A stretch of 64,000 nucleotides of DNA from Oscheius onirici (GCA_932521025.1 OW051468.1:7378064-7442063), one strand, 5' to 3'; positions 10,754-23,192 are shown, counted from the first letter of the stretch. Translations and numbers: made by a program. The notes: a model not told the origin generated them from the letters alone.

Positions 10754-13700
10754 ATGAGTCGTCTTCATGTTCTTCTCACTTTTCTCCTCTCTTCTACCAT
10801 TACTTCTTGTCAACAAAGGCCAAGGTTTGTTCTCTTTTTAGTACATAAAAAGATTGTTTCAGCTGTGATATGCGGCTGTGTTCTGTTCAACAGTAGCGGC
10901 ACATTCCAGTCTCCGGACTTTCCATCAGCTCTGGGCCAAATTGACTGTCTGTTTTATCACTTTGAAGCTCCTCCGGAACACTTCGTTCAAGTCATCTTTC
11001 ATTCCTTCCAGCTACCTCCGAGAAAAGCCGCGTAAGTGTGTCTTGCAAAAATGATGAGCAGACTTTTAAAAGTCAAAGGTCATAAGACAAGGATAGACAC
11101 CTATTCCTCCTGCGGCTCATGGAGTGCCACCAGAGCTTATCTTTTTTTCAGTATATGGCTGGGAAAGGCTGTAAGGTTAATGTTTAAGCGCGATTATGGT
11201 ATCTTTCAAAAGACCTGACATACTAGAATATACTTTCAAAATAGTTTCGACACTTCCTGGGCCGAGAGTCTCGATCTCGGTAGCAAAGATCAAACCGTCT
11301 GGAGGAACAGAGATATAAAGTTCTGGCTCTCCATCCTCACTTGAACTAGACAGTGAGAGCAGACTTTTCTTCCCATCTAAAAGACTACTTCCATCTTTTT
11401 TAAGATCAATTAGAGTCTTCTCTCTCGTCACCATGACTTAATTGAGTTTCTCGTGAGGCAGAGGTGTCTTTTCGAACACAAGCCGTTGGGGGAATTTCGG
11501 AGAGAGAGTCAGAAATCGACGCGACAGGAAATTGGAGCACAACAGGCGGGCCTCCGATTCAATTGACGCCCGAAGAATAACTGCTAACTGGGTGACTCGT
11601 CTTCTTGAGGAGAGAGTCTGGGAGCAGTAGTCCTCTCTCAGGGATCCGGGGATAAGAGGCGCTCCGTGGGAAAGCCCTTTCTGTGTTTGTGCCCTCATAA
11701 TTAGAGACTGGGAACGCTTCCCCGAGGGCTATTATTCAAATCCTCTACCTTCTCTTTCAGTATATGTCCCTCTGGAATTCGTCTCTTTGACCACAGTCCT
11801 GATGGTCTCGTTGAAGAGGACGAAGCCGCCGACTTTGAGTTTTGTGATCGAGAAATGCCAATTGGAAAGAGCTTCTATTCGAGGTTGACTATTTTTTATG
11901 AAGGAATGAATTCCGAAAATAAGGGATCGACACTTTCTTCTACAACTTCTTCACTCTGACTCGAGCTCAAGAGGCTTTGTGGGGGAGTATAGATTTCTTC
12001 CAAAAGGTGAGACTTCAATTGGAAATTGTTCCAACTAGACAAATACAAGCAGAACCACAGAGTTTTAGGCATTCAGTATTGTCTAGACTCAGTTCGCCCT
12101 AGAAACTAACCTTTCAATATCTTGCCGACAATCCTAAATGTACTGCTAGAAGCATGCGCAACACAACATGTCGAAATATATCCGCAGAAAAAAACTTTAT
12201 AAGATGTGCATCGCATTTTTGTAAAGACAACTCTTGACAAGTCCTACTTATCTTCCATAACGTAGCAGACTTGAAAACAACTCCATTATCTGCTACGACA
12301 AGTTGAAAAATAACTGCCAAAAAAATTGTCCTTCAACGTAAATGTAGATCCAGACGGAATTAGCGACTGCTAACTTGAAATTACTGATTCAGGAGTCCAA
12401 ACTCATGTAGGGGATTGAAAATATGTTCAGCTAACGTAACTAAAATCATCTTGTTGGATTCTTCATGTCCCACGGTGGGATTCCAATCATATACAGTTGA
12501 ACAACCATAGAACTTCATAGTTCAGCCTACTTCTTCAGGTTCTTTCCTAAATGCAAAAACACTAGCTAGAAAAATATGAATATTTGACATGGTGTTCACT
12601 CCCTAACATATCCCTTTTTCAGCAAACTTCAGTTCGGACGCCGTCGAAGTCTCCGAATGGACTTGGAGAGTGGAAAAGACGAAAGGCTTGCTATATTCTC
12701 CCGAATACCCTTATTTCTATCCCTCCTTTGTAAATACGACCTACATACTGCCTGCCAAAAAAGGACATCATACTCTTCTGATGTCCACTGACTTTGAGCT
12801 CGGAGAGGATGCCGTTTTGGAAATTTTTGAGACTACCAACAAGGGGGTCAGTAGATTCTCCTTGTATAACTTCAGTTTTTCAGAAAACTAAAACTCAGTC
12901 TTTTACAAGTGAGTCACACAGTCTCTACGTAACTTCAGCTGCCTCTCTCCTTCTCCACTTTCGTCCTGGTAAAAACTCGAAAACTCGAGTGAGTACGGGC
13001 ATGCTTAATCCCACATGATGAAGACATTTGTCAAAAAGACGGCGATGGACTCCTCTCGCCATTATGAGAGAAAACGAGCCGCCAGGGGGATGGATGGCTT
13101 AAGGGGAAAGAAGAAGACGCAACATTTGGGATTAGTTATTGCTTGTTTGAGAAACTTTGAGGGAAAAGTATGGCCACAGTGAGACAGCCAAGTCGTTTGT
13201 GGCCTGTTTTTGTAGCCACAGTTAAGCAGGAACTCAAGAAAAGTTCTTCTTATGCTAATTTCCAGGCACGAGGACTGGTAATTGAGTTCAGCTACGAGGC
13301 AGCCACTTGGAGCGACACAGCGCGTAAGTCCCATTGATCCTCCTTCAACCCCAAAAAATGTTCCTACCAACCCTATTCTTCTTTACTCTATTCCGTTTTC
13401 TCAATGGTAGGAACAGTGACTTTTTGAGTATTTTTTGTGTAACCACTAATTTCCAGGTTCCTCATCGGAATGTGTCATGTCAATTTCCTCAGAGGCTGGC
13501 AGACAGGGTAATTTTTCCTCGAAGCAGTTGACCACAAAGGGAGGACAACATCTTCCGTCCAAGTGTCGAGTCATATTTCAAGGTATACTTCTTGAGAAAG
13601 TAAAAGTTGACAAGTTAAGGTTATCCGAAGGAACGCATCTCTGTCAAGTTCACTTACTTCAATCTCTTCGTTCCGGACGAAAAGAACCAAACTTTCAAGT

Positions 13701-15625
13701 GGGTTGTATTGCTATTTACACGAAAACTAAATTCCAAACAAAAACAAAATTTCTTTCACTGTAGGGCTATGAACTGTCGCTGTCGTGCAAGTCGTAATTG
13801 TCGCTGACTGTTCAGTTGGACACATAGCTTGTATACTTGGTCGTTGCGGGAATCCTTGGGAAGGATAGCGTCATCCTGGTAGCATATGAACTTTTTCTTT
13901 GGTCCGAAACCTAATTAGATAAGAGTCTCTTGTTTGGAATAACAGTAAAAAAAATTACGGTATATCTCAGCATCTATGGCAGAATGAAGCCGACTAGGGA
14001 AAGTCCTCAACCGTTCTGATTTGACTATGTTCGTTAGTTCAATTCTGATAGTCTTCAGAGTCTGTTTTGAGCATACTCTGTGTTTTGAGGAATCAGGAAG
14101 AGATAAGAAAATCACAACCAGAAAGAACCTAAGAATAATTCATAACATTCTTTCAGATGCAGCGACGTGGACCATTTGACAGCCGACGTCCGAGTTGGAT
14201 CTCGTCTTTCCAGAATTGATGATGCCTGGTGTGGCAGTCGATTGCCGCCGAACTTGATGAGCAGCACGAACATGCTGCAGCTCGAATACACGACCAAATC
14301 GTCTCGCGTCTTGAGAGAAACTGCCTCAGCTGAGACGGGCTTCCGTCTCGAATATCTCTTTCATTCTGACTGGAACATGGCTCCGATGATAGCAAAAGTC
14401 GATAAGAACAAACCGTGTCGCTTCATCTTTAACTCTTCCGCTCAAAGCAGTGGAAAACTGTGGAGTGTGAATCATCCGGGTCTCTATCCGAGGAATCTCT
14501 ACTGCGAGTACATTTTTCACGGAAGCGAGGATCAGATCGTTCACATCCATTTTGAGTACTTTGATGTGGAAGGCTTCAATCAGTGCGATGAGACGACTCA
14601 AAGTGACTATGTCCTCTTCAGTAACTACCAGACCCACGACAGGACAAATCGACGCTTTTGTGGGAAGGTGAGCTTTTTTACTGTCTTCAATTTCAGCTTT
14701 GCTTTCAGGTAGCTCCACGTGGTCCAATCCTCTCAGAATCGAACTATTTCCGGATGATTTTCTTCACAAACGACATCTTTGATGCCACTGGTTTCTATGC
14801 TCACTACCAGTTTATCTCACAACGTGCGTTTGACTGACATTCAGAAGAGAAACTCTCTAATTTAGAAAAATCTCAAATCAGTCGGATCAAACTGACTCCG
14901 ACTTCTTCTCAACCGGTTCTTGTGCACATTCTTTCGCTCATCATATCACTCGTGTCCTTCTCATGAACACAGATTTCGATAAATAGTTTTGCAGCTTTGG
15001 AGTAAGATTCTATGTGATCAAAGCAGTTTACGATGTTCTGTGAAGTTGAAGAGCTTTTTTTTGCTACAACTTTGTTGTCCATCGCAAAGCTGAAAAATAT
15101 ATGGTTTTTCGTGAAAGTCCCGAAGTTTAACTCCAAGAGAAAGAAACCAGTTCCGTCTTTTGAACATTCGAACCAAAACTTTCATATGGCCGCAATAAAA
15201 ACGAAGTTTTTGCTACCAAATCTCTAGACAGCCCTTTCGCGAAGAATACTAATGAGCAATCGGCCAATAAATATTGTGATCCATTGCTGGTTTGTATCAC
15301 GTGAATACTAACAGATTTCCGGGTTTCAGATCTGATCAGCAACTCTTCTCTCACCGAATGGACAGGACTCGTTGATGCCGTCTGGACCGGTTTGAGCTAT
15401 GATAAGGAACAGGACCAATTCCACTTCAATGGTACCGAAGTCAATGACATTGTCTGGCGAAACGACTATCGACGTGGACGCGTTGCCGCCAATGGAGAAT
15501 GCGGTCTCTACTTTCTCAATCACTGCAACGGAATCGGATTGGCCAATGCCAACTGTGCATCCGAGATTGCCAAGGGCTGTCTGTGCGAGGTTCGCGGCAG
15601 TCTGAGAAAGTTCCGCCATCCCTGA
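10754..15625 (+). CDS. Secreted four-CUB protein with C-type-lectin-like C-terminus
   Basis: Exons: 10754-11031, 11761-11883, 11924-12006, 12623-12846, 12884-12988, 13266-13323, 13457-13582, 13620-13698, 14157-14667, 14709-14823, 15330-15625; phases agree throughout. The first exon is read without splicing out a 38-bp GT/AG segment, because removing it breaks the frame. The start gives a signal peptide ([19 protein letters not shown]). Four CUB-like modules follow: near residues 37-158 (ends [12 protein letters not shown]), about 165-280, about 295-430 (core [20 protein letters not shown]) and about 440-560 ([23 protein letters not shown]). The last exon resembles the C-terminal half of a C-type lectin domain (VWTGLS, W-ND, ECGLYF, CLCEV). 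No membrane anchor is seen. Four CUB domains recall the SOL-1 receptor auxiliary protein, but the lectin-like tail does not; orthology is unproven. About 660 residues. Confidence 0.8.
14930..15120. repeat. Interspersed repeat fragment in a CUB-gene intron
   Basis: This stretch of the last intron shares the pattern GTTCTG-GAAGTTG-AGAGC ... CTACAACTTTG ... CGCAAAGCT-AAAA with segments at 44740-44990 (intron of the CSK gene) and 54015-54100 (intron of the MSK gene). It is a diverged interspersed repeat of unknown type. Confidence 0.45.
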
Positions 15626-16130
15626 TTCCGAGCAGTCAAAAAACATTTGCATTTGTTTTTCTGTAGACAGACACTGGAAAAAGATGAACACTAGAGTACA
15701 GGAAAAAGAAAAATACAAAAGTATTTTTATATTATCTGAGATATCTAAGAGACTGCTGTCTAGAATGCCTGAGGGCAGTGTAAAGGTCTGGATAGACAAC
15801 TGTTTGGTTTACCGGCTACCAGCTCTTGTGGTAATCATGACCCAGCTCTCCTTTTGATTGGGAGATAGTTTTCATCATTCTTCAAGATCTGAATCAGTCA
15901 CACAAGCAAAGTTACTGCTCCAAAATCCATCTCAAAAACATAACTTGCCAAGCTTTATCTCAAAGTTGAGTTTGACTTGTCGAAACTAATCAAGCGAAAC
16001 TAGCTTCTCTGGTAGCTCACTCAATCGTCTGCTGCTCGCCTGTGATGTCGTCTTCTTCCAAATCAGGTCAGGTGCTATTACTCTTCCAACTCTTTTGCTC
16101 CTACTCTCGGTTCTCGTTACCTTTACACCT

Positions 16131-17652
16131 TGACTAGGATCTGGACTTGTCCCGAGCAACCCAGTTTCCGAAAGCTTCAGTCTTCCGTCCGAGGGCCGAT
16201 TCGGGTTTCGGTAAGGATCTCTCCGGAGTGACTAGCAAATTGGGCATTGGTTGACTGAAGAGCTGTCGAGGTGTTCAGTGATTTGTGATTGAGTGTTATT
16301 TCCAAAAAACTGAACTAATAGCTTAGTAGATTTCTTTCTTCTCGACAATTTTCAGGTAGAAGTTACTGCAATAAGGCCTCTCCACATAACTTCACATCTT
16401 CCTCTGGTTTGAAATCATACTTTTCTAATTGGTCAGTTTTGTAGTGTTTATTTCGCCAGATGTTCAAGCTACGAATTATGCTGCAAGTTTTGAATTAGTC
16501 TGCCACTGTCAAAAATGTGAAGCAATTTGAAAGAACAATTTGTTTCAGTTGCCACCAGTGTCGTCGCTCGATTCGTCAACGAGTGCAAGAAGAGAAATGA
16601 GGCTGTTAAGAGAAACCAAACGAGATCAGAATTGTGTTGAAGCCTGTTAGAAGATCGTAGGCACAAAGAACAGTGAAGCAAAAATGGCTGAACAATGAAC
16701 TAGAGTGAAAAGTCAATGGCTCAGTACGAAAATAGCTCTTGGTAAATGGGTCACGCCCAATTTTTCCAAGAATTTGACCTGTCGAGACTTGTCAGCCTGA
16801 CACGTCTCGACCTGTCATGACATGTCAAATTCGGACAAAAATCGGGCATGACCCCTCTACCAAAATCATATTTTCTGTCGGCCTGACTACTTTCATCTCG
16901 GATTCTGCTCATTTCACTTTTGCTTAAAGTTCTACAGCATAACTCGTGCATAGCTCCTGAAAACTATCATTGGAAGGCTTGACGAAAAAATAGACTAACC
17001 GGCTAGGTTTCGGGGTAAAATTGAGCCTGACCTGTCTACCAAGTTCCATCCTTTCATATAGTTTTCGACGCTGACTCGTTCTTGTAACATGATCAACTAC
17101 TTCCATTGGTCTCTCTCACTTCTATTCCTCTGCGCATTCTCTCGCATTCATTGGCTTATCGAAGGCGCTTGCGGCATCTGAAAAAGGCAAATGATTACGA
17201 TTCTCGAAAAATGTTGAAGTAAGTTGGCGACGCCGTCACTTTCAGTCGAGTTTGACTCGAAACACCTGCATAACGAAGAAAATCTGACTAACCTTTGAAA
17301 GAACCCGTCTTGACCAGAACGTAAACAACTTCCGAATCCAAGCATCAATGAGACCACAGTTTTGAACCAAATTAGAGAGTTTCAGTTGAGACACTTTTCC
17401 AGTAGCTTCTACCTGAAAATTGACGAGAAAGAGCACATCTACTAGGCTTTTAGTTTAGTTTCGAGTTTTGGAAAGAACTGCCAGCCACAAATCACTAAAC
17501 ACCTTGACAGCTCTTCAGTCTACCAATGTCCGATTTGCTAGTCACTCCGGAGAGATCCTTACCGAAACCCGAATCGGCCCTCGGACGGAAGACTGAAGCT
17601 TTCGGAAACTGGGTTGCTCGGGACAGGCCCAGATCCTAGTCAAAGTGTAAAG
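16131..17652. mobile_element. Foldback-type element with ~250-bp inverted repeats
   Basis: The left arm (about 16131-16380, beginning CTTTACACCTTGACTAGGAT) and right arm (about 17400-17652) are reverse complements of each other with scattered differences. Shared blocks include CCCGAGCAACCCAGTTTCCG, a CTCCGGAGTGACTAGCAAAT-like block and CAATTTTCAGGTAGAAG. The 1-kb centre carries no recognisable transposase. It contains a second, nested inverted repeat at 16748-16855. The layout suits a large non-autonomous TIR or foldback transposon; the superfamily is unassigned. Confidence 0.7.
16748..16855. repeat. Nested hairpin inside the 16.1-17.7 kb element
   Basis: GGGTCACGCCCAATTTTT at the left pairs with AAAAATCGGGCATGACCCC at the right, and the pairing continues inward (AATTTGACCTGTC with GACATGTCAAATT), giving an imperfect hairpin of roughly 40-bp arms. 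Confidence 0.65.
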
Positions 17653-18951
17653 GAAAAGAGAATTTTTGTACAGCTGCGTTGGAGTTCAAAAGATCAGCTG
17701 GAGACACCTTTTTTTTTCAAACTACGGCTCTGTTCAGATCTTATGGACAATGACCACCTATATTTAGACTACAAAGGCTAGACTCTTTCACAAACACGAT
17801 TCCTCTGAACCGCGTCTGCCTTCTCTCTTATTGAAGACTCCAAAGGTGCCAAATTTGCATAGGAGAAGCGATCAACAGTCTGCGCCGGGGAGAGCGGAGC
17901 GCATCTCGGGTTTCTCACTTCCGTCTCTCCCTATCTACCTACCACACAAAACTCTTCTCTTGGATCATTCTCCTTGTTTTTGACTCTGAGCCCAGAGAGC
18001 AAATCCCGTCAGTATCAAACGTGACGGGCCTATTTGTTTTGCGTTTTGCTGCTGTCGAGTGGCCGCCTCTAATCACGTATCACGAGCTTCCAGATGGTCT
18101 TGAAGTTCAGCTTCAAGAGAGTTTTCCCCTATATTGCTCTCAATCCTTTAAAGGAATTTTTATACTCAAAGAACTCTATGAAAAGATTGGTCGAAACGGA
18201 TTCGAGACCAATTTTCTCCACCTCTAGTTTACGTGTCTCCCACGCAACTTTCCAGAGCACAAAGCAACCTTTTAGGAGCCGAAGAGAAGGTACGCTGGTC
18301 CAATGGACTGTTTGTATGTGGCTCTCGCGTGTGCCGAGTAATTGTTTGTACTTTGCGAGTCCTCCCAGTGTGTCTGGGGGCACTATTGAAACCACTCGTA
18401 GACGGTATTCAGTTTCTTGACTTTTGTGCTCTCTTGCGAAAGTGTCGCTCCGTTATTGGGTTCACTTGTCTGTAGCCTTCTACAAGCTTTAGACAAGATT
18501 TTCCTATTTTTCCGAGACATCTCTAACAGTTTTATACTTCTCCAAGGTCAACAAGTTTGGGGCAGTTTCAGATCTTTTCAGCCCTCTAGAGAGACCCATG
18601 CTCTCACTTTAAACCTCTCAAAGTTTGCGTGAGCAATTCCTCCTACTTCTCACAACGAAATCTACTAGTTTCAGTTGGTCAACTTATCAAGTTTTTATCA
18701 AGATCGGTTGCAGGAAAACATTGAGTCGTCTTGGTAGAAGCCATTTCAGACGAAAGACTACACTTTCAGCCTGACAGAACCATGCGATGCTACCCGTTGC
18801 TCTTTCAGTGTCCCCAATCTATAGAGATTTACGAGAGCTTAAAAGTCTGCATAGTTGAGAGACACGTGGACCATCGTTGGGGTCTTAACTGACGGATGTC
18901 CTAAAAGCTGAGTCAGTACTACATACAGTTGTTCAGATAATTTATATATCA

Positions 18952-19190
18952 CTTTTGTAGAAAAGTGACTTTGACCAACCCATATAAATATAAACGCACC
19001 AAGGAAAAACGGTGGTTTACTTACATAAACTCAAACAATCAAAGGGTATTTTGAGCTTAATGATTGGTTGAATCAGCTCGAATATTTGACTATCAAAGCT
19101 CAGTCCCAGACTCTCAATCAACTACTGATCGGCGCCGTGCAGCGATGACTGCGGACCTCCGCTCTTTCATTGTCTCAAATCATTAGAGAG
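18952..19190. repeat. Dispersed repeat, copy B (inverted relative of 1441-1690)
   Basis: Reverse complement of this segment matches the segment at 1441-1690 over about 230 bp with moderate divergence, including the ACGGTGGTTTACTTACATAA block and the GGCGCCGTGCAGCGATGACT block. It lies in gene-poor DNA. Confidence 0.6.
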
Positions 19191-19527
19191 TGACCAAATA
19201 CCTGACAACAGAAACAGCTGGAAGCATTGTGATAGTATAGATAGCACTGTCAATTTGTCTTTGTCTTCTCTGAAACGCTCTGCAATCATTCTCATCTACG
19301 ATCCCTCGTTGTTCTCCACTTGTCCTTCTCTTCCCGCCTGATCTGTATCATTTGACTACTGACCGTTCGACTTTGTTTGCTCTCAAGTTTTTGTCGTGGA
19401 CGCTTTGCACGCGACAATCCTCCCAAGTGAGAGAGCACTTGTGGCTTCCCCCCTCTTTTCTCAAAACAGTTATTTTTTCAGACGAAACGTAGATCCGGCC
19501 CTCTTCCGAACGATCGCCATTTCGACC

Positions 19528-21627
19528 ATGCGGGTCCTTCTGGTGCTTTGTGCAGTCTTACCGGTTAATTTTTTGAGAAGAATTTAGACGAACCAAATGA
19601 TTTTCAGCAAATTTCATCAGTAGTGCTGAGGGTGAACGAGTTTGGACTTCATGAAGCTGCCAACTTTACTCGACAATGGCTCTCGATGGCGGGACCACAC
19701 ATGAGAATACCAGACATTAGGGTAAATCCAAGTAATTCCAAATAATTTCAAACAAGTCCAAATAATTCAAATTTCATCTTTCAGCAAACCTTCCACAATA
19801 CCTTTGCCGACGGAGAATTTCACGTCGCCAACATTACAGTCAACAAGTTTGTACCTCCTCTGATCCGATTTCGTCCCTCTGATCATTCCTTCATCTACAT
19901 GAGCACTCTGAGTGGATACTCCCAAGTCTCTGCCGACTGGGTCATCGACTCTCAATGGCTCAATCTGCTTCGGGTTCCTCTGGAAGGAAAGATTACCGCC
20001 CAGATGACTGGACTGATCTCGGAAATTGCTATGCAGGTAGGAGAGTTTTCTTTTTAAATAAGAATTTGAATTTTCCCTTTCTTCAGGTCACTCCCGAACA
20101 CGAAGTCGAAGTTCATCACTGTGTTGCACAAATCCGCGATCTCCGTCTGAATCTTCAAGGAAGTTTAGCTGCCGAAGTATTACAGTGGTTCAAGCACAGT
20201 GTTACGAAATCTATTAGAAAGCGTCTAGAAGATGTGAGTAGTCTTAAAGTTCTGTGCAGTTCCATCTTTTTTAGGAGTACTGCAGACTGATGCAAGCTCA
20301 TTGGCTGCCATGGGTAGAGGCCCAGCTTGCCCAGTTCCCTACCAACTTGACTATCAGTACTAAACCAGAGGTAGTTTTCTACTTTTATAGAAAGTACCTA
20401 ATTCCAGGTCGTGCTCGTTCAATCTCTCCATTCAATTGCAATGAGTCAACGGACAGTCGACTTCCGAATGAGAAGTGACCTTTTGTGGAACGGGGAGTTT
20501 GTTGAAAGTGCCCCGGTTAAGAACGATACCTTCTCCTCGATCGACTCTTTCGAAAGATCACAAAGAATGATCGACATGTTCATCGACGAACACACAGTCC
20601 AGAGCATCTTGGCCGCTGCTCACTTTGCCGGTCATCTCAAGTAAGTTCTTTCACTGAATAAGGACAAGAAACATTTAGAACCAGTCTGGACAGTCCATTT
20701 CTGAGAACTCATTGTGATGTTCTCTGTGTGGGTACGGTTCTTCCAGAGCTGGCTGAAGTTCTACCCAACAGGACTATGAAAGTACAGGCTTCCACTCTTT
20801 CTCCGCCAATAATTGCTCTCCAAACGGGCAAAGCTGTCGTCTTTCTTAATGCTTCTCTTGAGGTCCGTTTAAACTTTGTTTGCCTTTTGTTGGTTAAAGT
20901 ATGAGCTTTGCTCTGAACAGAGAATGTCACCTTGGTGCCATTCCCTCCACGGTTTTAGTCCTGCAATCAAACCAAGTAGTAACAGTCTTCATGAAGCAGC
21001 GACTTTTCACGGGCGCTCTCCCAACCCTGGCAAAACACATAGAGAGTTTCGTACCTTGACTCATTCCCAGAATCAATCTGATCCGTCAGTGTAAGTTTCA
21101 CTTGGATTCGACAGGTTAGAACGAAAGCCATGTAATAGAAAATTTTTGGCATATCCTAGCCAACTCTGTTATAAGAGGCCTGTCGTACATTCCTCTGGAA
21201 CACCTTTTACGTTTCTAGGTCTACCCGGATCCAGAACTCGATTCGATGAACGGAAGCTTGATCACGATCAACGTCGAGACCGAGTTTATTCTCACAATGG
21301 AAATGCGGAACAAGAAGGTCAAAGGCTACATCACAATGGTCAATGCCCAAGCTGTCCTCGTCGATAGCAAGGTTGGCATGATGTCTCAGAAGGTCAGTTC
21401 TCTAAAGAAATTCCTATTTCCAGTTACAGACCGTCGACTTTTTGGTCAACATGAGTACTCCTTTCCTCGAAGACGCTGTAGATTTGTTGATTGGTCGCGG
21501 TCTGTTTGTCGGCGACCCTTTCCAGTTCCCCTCAACCAACGAACATTTGAGCATTAACGAAAAGTACATTCGATGGGAAGCCGACTTGGCCATCCCTTCG
21601 ATTCTTCGTCACACTTGGGTCCTCTGA
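19528..21627 (+). CDS. BPI/LBP-fold secreted lipid-binding protein
   Basis: Exons 19528-19563, 19608-19721, 19785-20036, 20087-20233, 20275-20370, 20408-20640, 20679-20862, 21219-21392, 21424-21627, all in phase, giving about 480 residues, the usual length for LBP/BPI/CETP proteins. It starts with a signal peptide (MRVLLVLCAVLP). Typical features are an N-terminal barrel beginning with NEFGLHEAANFTRQW, a cysteine pair in the region around HHCVAQIRDLRL and DEYCRLMQAHW, and a second barrel after the central proline-rich segment ending in a domain with LSINEKYIRWEADLAIP. Family members bind lipopolysaccharide or lipids. Nematodes have several, and whipworm-type parasites secrete them. The ligand here is unknown. 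A polyadenylation signal AATAAA lies at about 21725. The gene converges on stomatin. Confidence 0.85.
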
Positions 21628-21765
21628 CCGGTTGCCCCCTTTATCCCTCTCACAATTATCTATGACCCTCATCAGGAAGTAGTTGTCAGCTACGGTGCCA
21701 GTAACATCTGTGATGTGCTCTCTTAATAAATACATATTGAACAAGAGTGCCGGCTTAGAAATGAA

Positions 21766-22933
21766 CTACTGGATGTGTGACACGACGTGGTTGCCAGAAG
21801 TTGTCCTCGGCCTAAAATGGGCTTTTTTAGCTGAAAAGTTCAGTCTCCCTAACTGTGAGTTTTGAGGCAAGAAGTGGGAGAGAAGATCAATCGGGACCGG
21901 GAAGATCAACGTCGTGTTCTTTTCAGCCCTGAAATTTGAAACGTAGGGATCTTCTGACGACTTTTGAGAATTTTTTTTTGCATTTTGAAGTAGAAATGTA
22001 AGAGAAACTTACGCAACAGTGTTCAAAGTTTGAAGATATCTGAGCTGAAGGGCAGCTGGTGATTGACTGAACATGATTATCGTAATTGAGAATTTCTAAC
22101 AACCAACCTAATAACATCTGCCGCTTGTTTCAGAGCATGACTAGCCGCCTGTTCTCCCTCAGCAACAATCAATTTGGCCTTGGCCTCACGACTGGCCTCA
22201 GCTTCCGCAGCCATGGCTCGCTGGAGATTCTGTGGCAGTCTTACATCCTTGACCTCAACACGCTCTACGTGAACGCCCCAGTGCTCTGTAGCCTCGTCCA
22301 GGATCAGCTGAAAGATTCATGTTCTAGGAATCAAGACTCGTTACCTTCATGGTCTTGGCAATGCCCTCCCTGTCGGACATCATCTCCGAGAGCTTCTTGA
22401 TTCCGAGGATGTTTCTCAGGGTGGTCTGGGCAAGAAGTTGGGTGGAGCCGCGGGCATTTTCGACGTTAGTTACCTACAACGTCCTGATTTGGAGCAGAAA
22501 ATGGGAGCTCACAGAAAGGGTAGCATTGTTGATTCGGAAGTAGACGACGGCATCGACCTGTACAGTGACACTGTCCGAAGAGAGAATCTCCTGTGGGGGA
22601 ACCTCGAAGGAAAAGAGACGCAAATCAACCTTGGTATATGAGTCTATACAAGGCAGGATGAAGAAGACTCCTGGACCTTTGGCTCCTCCCGGAAGCAGTC
22701 GTCCCAAGCGGAAAATGACGGCTCGCTCATATCTTAACACGCATTCAACTTCTCCTAAGCTTCTTTTACTCTTGAACGGTCCGAATACAGTAGCAGATGG
22801 CAAAAGGGAAGAGCAGAACGACGAGGACGTAGGAGAAGAAAATCATGATGATTTCGAAGCAGCCCCGATTTCGTCGGTTCTCTTCGTTTTCCTCGTAACG
22901 GGGAGGCCCGTTTGCCTGATCGACCTGGGCCAT
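21766..22933 (-). CDS. Stomatin-family membrane protein
   Basis: Six exons: 22933-22770, 22732-22513, 22473-22345, 22317-22108, 22066-22013, 21928-21766. The product has an acidic and basic N-tail, one hydrophobic hairpin (FFSYVLVVLLFPFA), then the SPFH/PHB domain: YERAVIFRLGRLLPGGAKGP, FFILPCIDSYTKVDLR, PPQEILSSDSVTVQVDAVVY, LLAQTTLRNILG, LSDRE-like EMMSDREGIA, AMAAEAEASREAKAK, and ESPAALQLRYLQTL-like SPAALQLRYLQTLNTVA. A C-terminal extension of about 40 basic residues follows FPVPIDLL; its exact end depends on whether the last exon is read through. Stomatins are cholesterol-binding scaffold proteins that modulate ion channels (MEC-2/UNC-1 class in worms). A TTTTTCAG acceptor sits two bases before the start codon, consistent with trans-splicing. 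Confidence 0.93.
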
Positions 22934-23192
22934 GACTGAAAAAGTAGAGGTCAGCGGGTCAAGAATTTGACTTCATCTCCAAAGTTAGAGTCCCGAGCCA
23001 ATTAAGAAAGTTTGGCAAGAGGATCATGTTTTATTTCAATTCGTGAAAAAAACTGAAAGTTTTTAAATGTCTTTGTCGCAATGAAACTTTTGAAAACAAA
23101 ATAACTGCTTTAAAAAAAGTTTTCGCTTATAAAATGTAAAGAAAACTTTGAAAGTTCAATTGAACTTCGAAGCTCGTTCTCGGGACGTCGCA

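Larger units (their letters stand above)
15626..19527. other. Gene-poor region holding an inverted-repeat element and dispersed repeat copy B
   Basis: Outside the elements listed separately (16131-17652 and 18952-19190), ORFs such as 18021-18227, 18094-18420 and 18129-18395 overlap in different frames and show no domain or splice logic. The part just upstream of 19528 is presumably the promoter of the BPI-like gene. I see no gene. Confidence 0.4.

Noticed and set aside
10825..10862. A GT...TTTCAG segment treated as the first intron of the CUB gene
   Set aside because: Removing its 38 bp throws the CUB domain out of frame and brings in a stop; unspliced reading keeps signal peptide and CUB in one frame.
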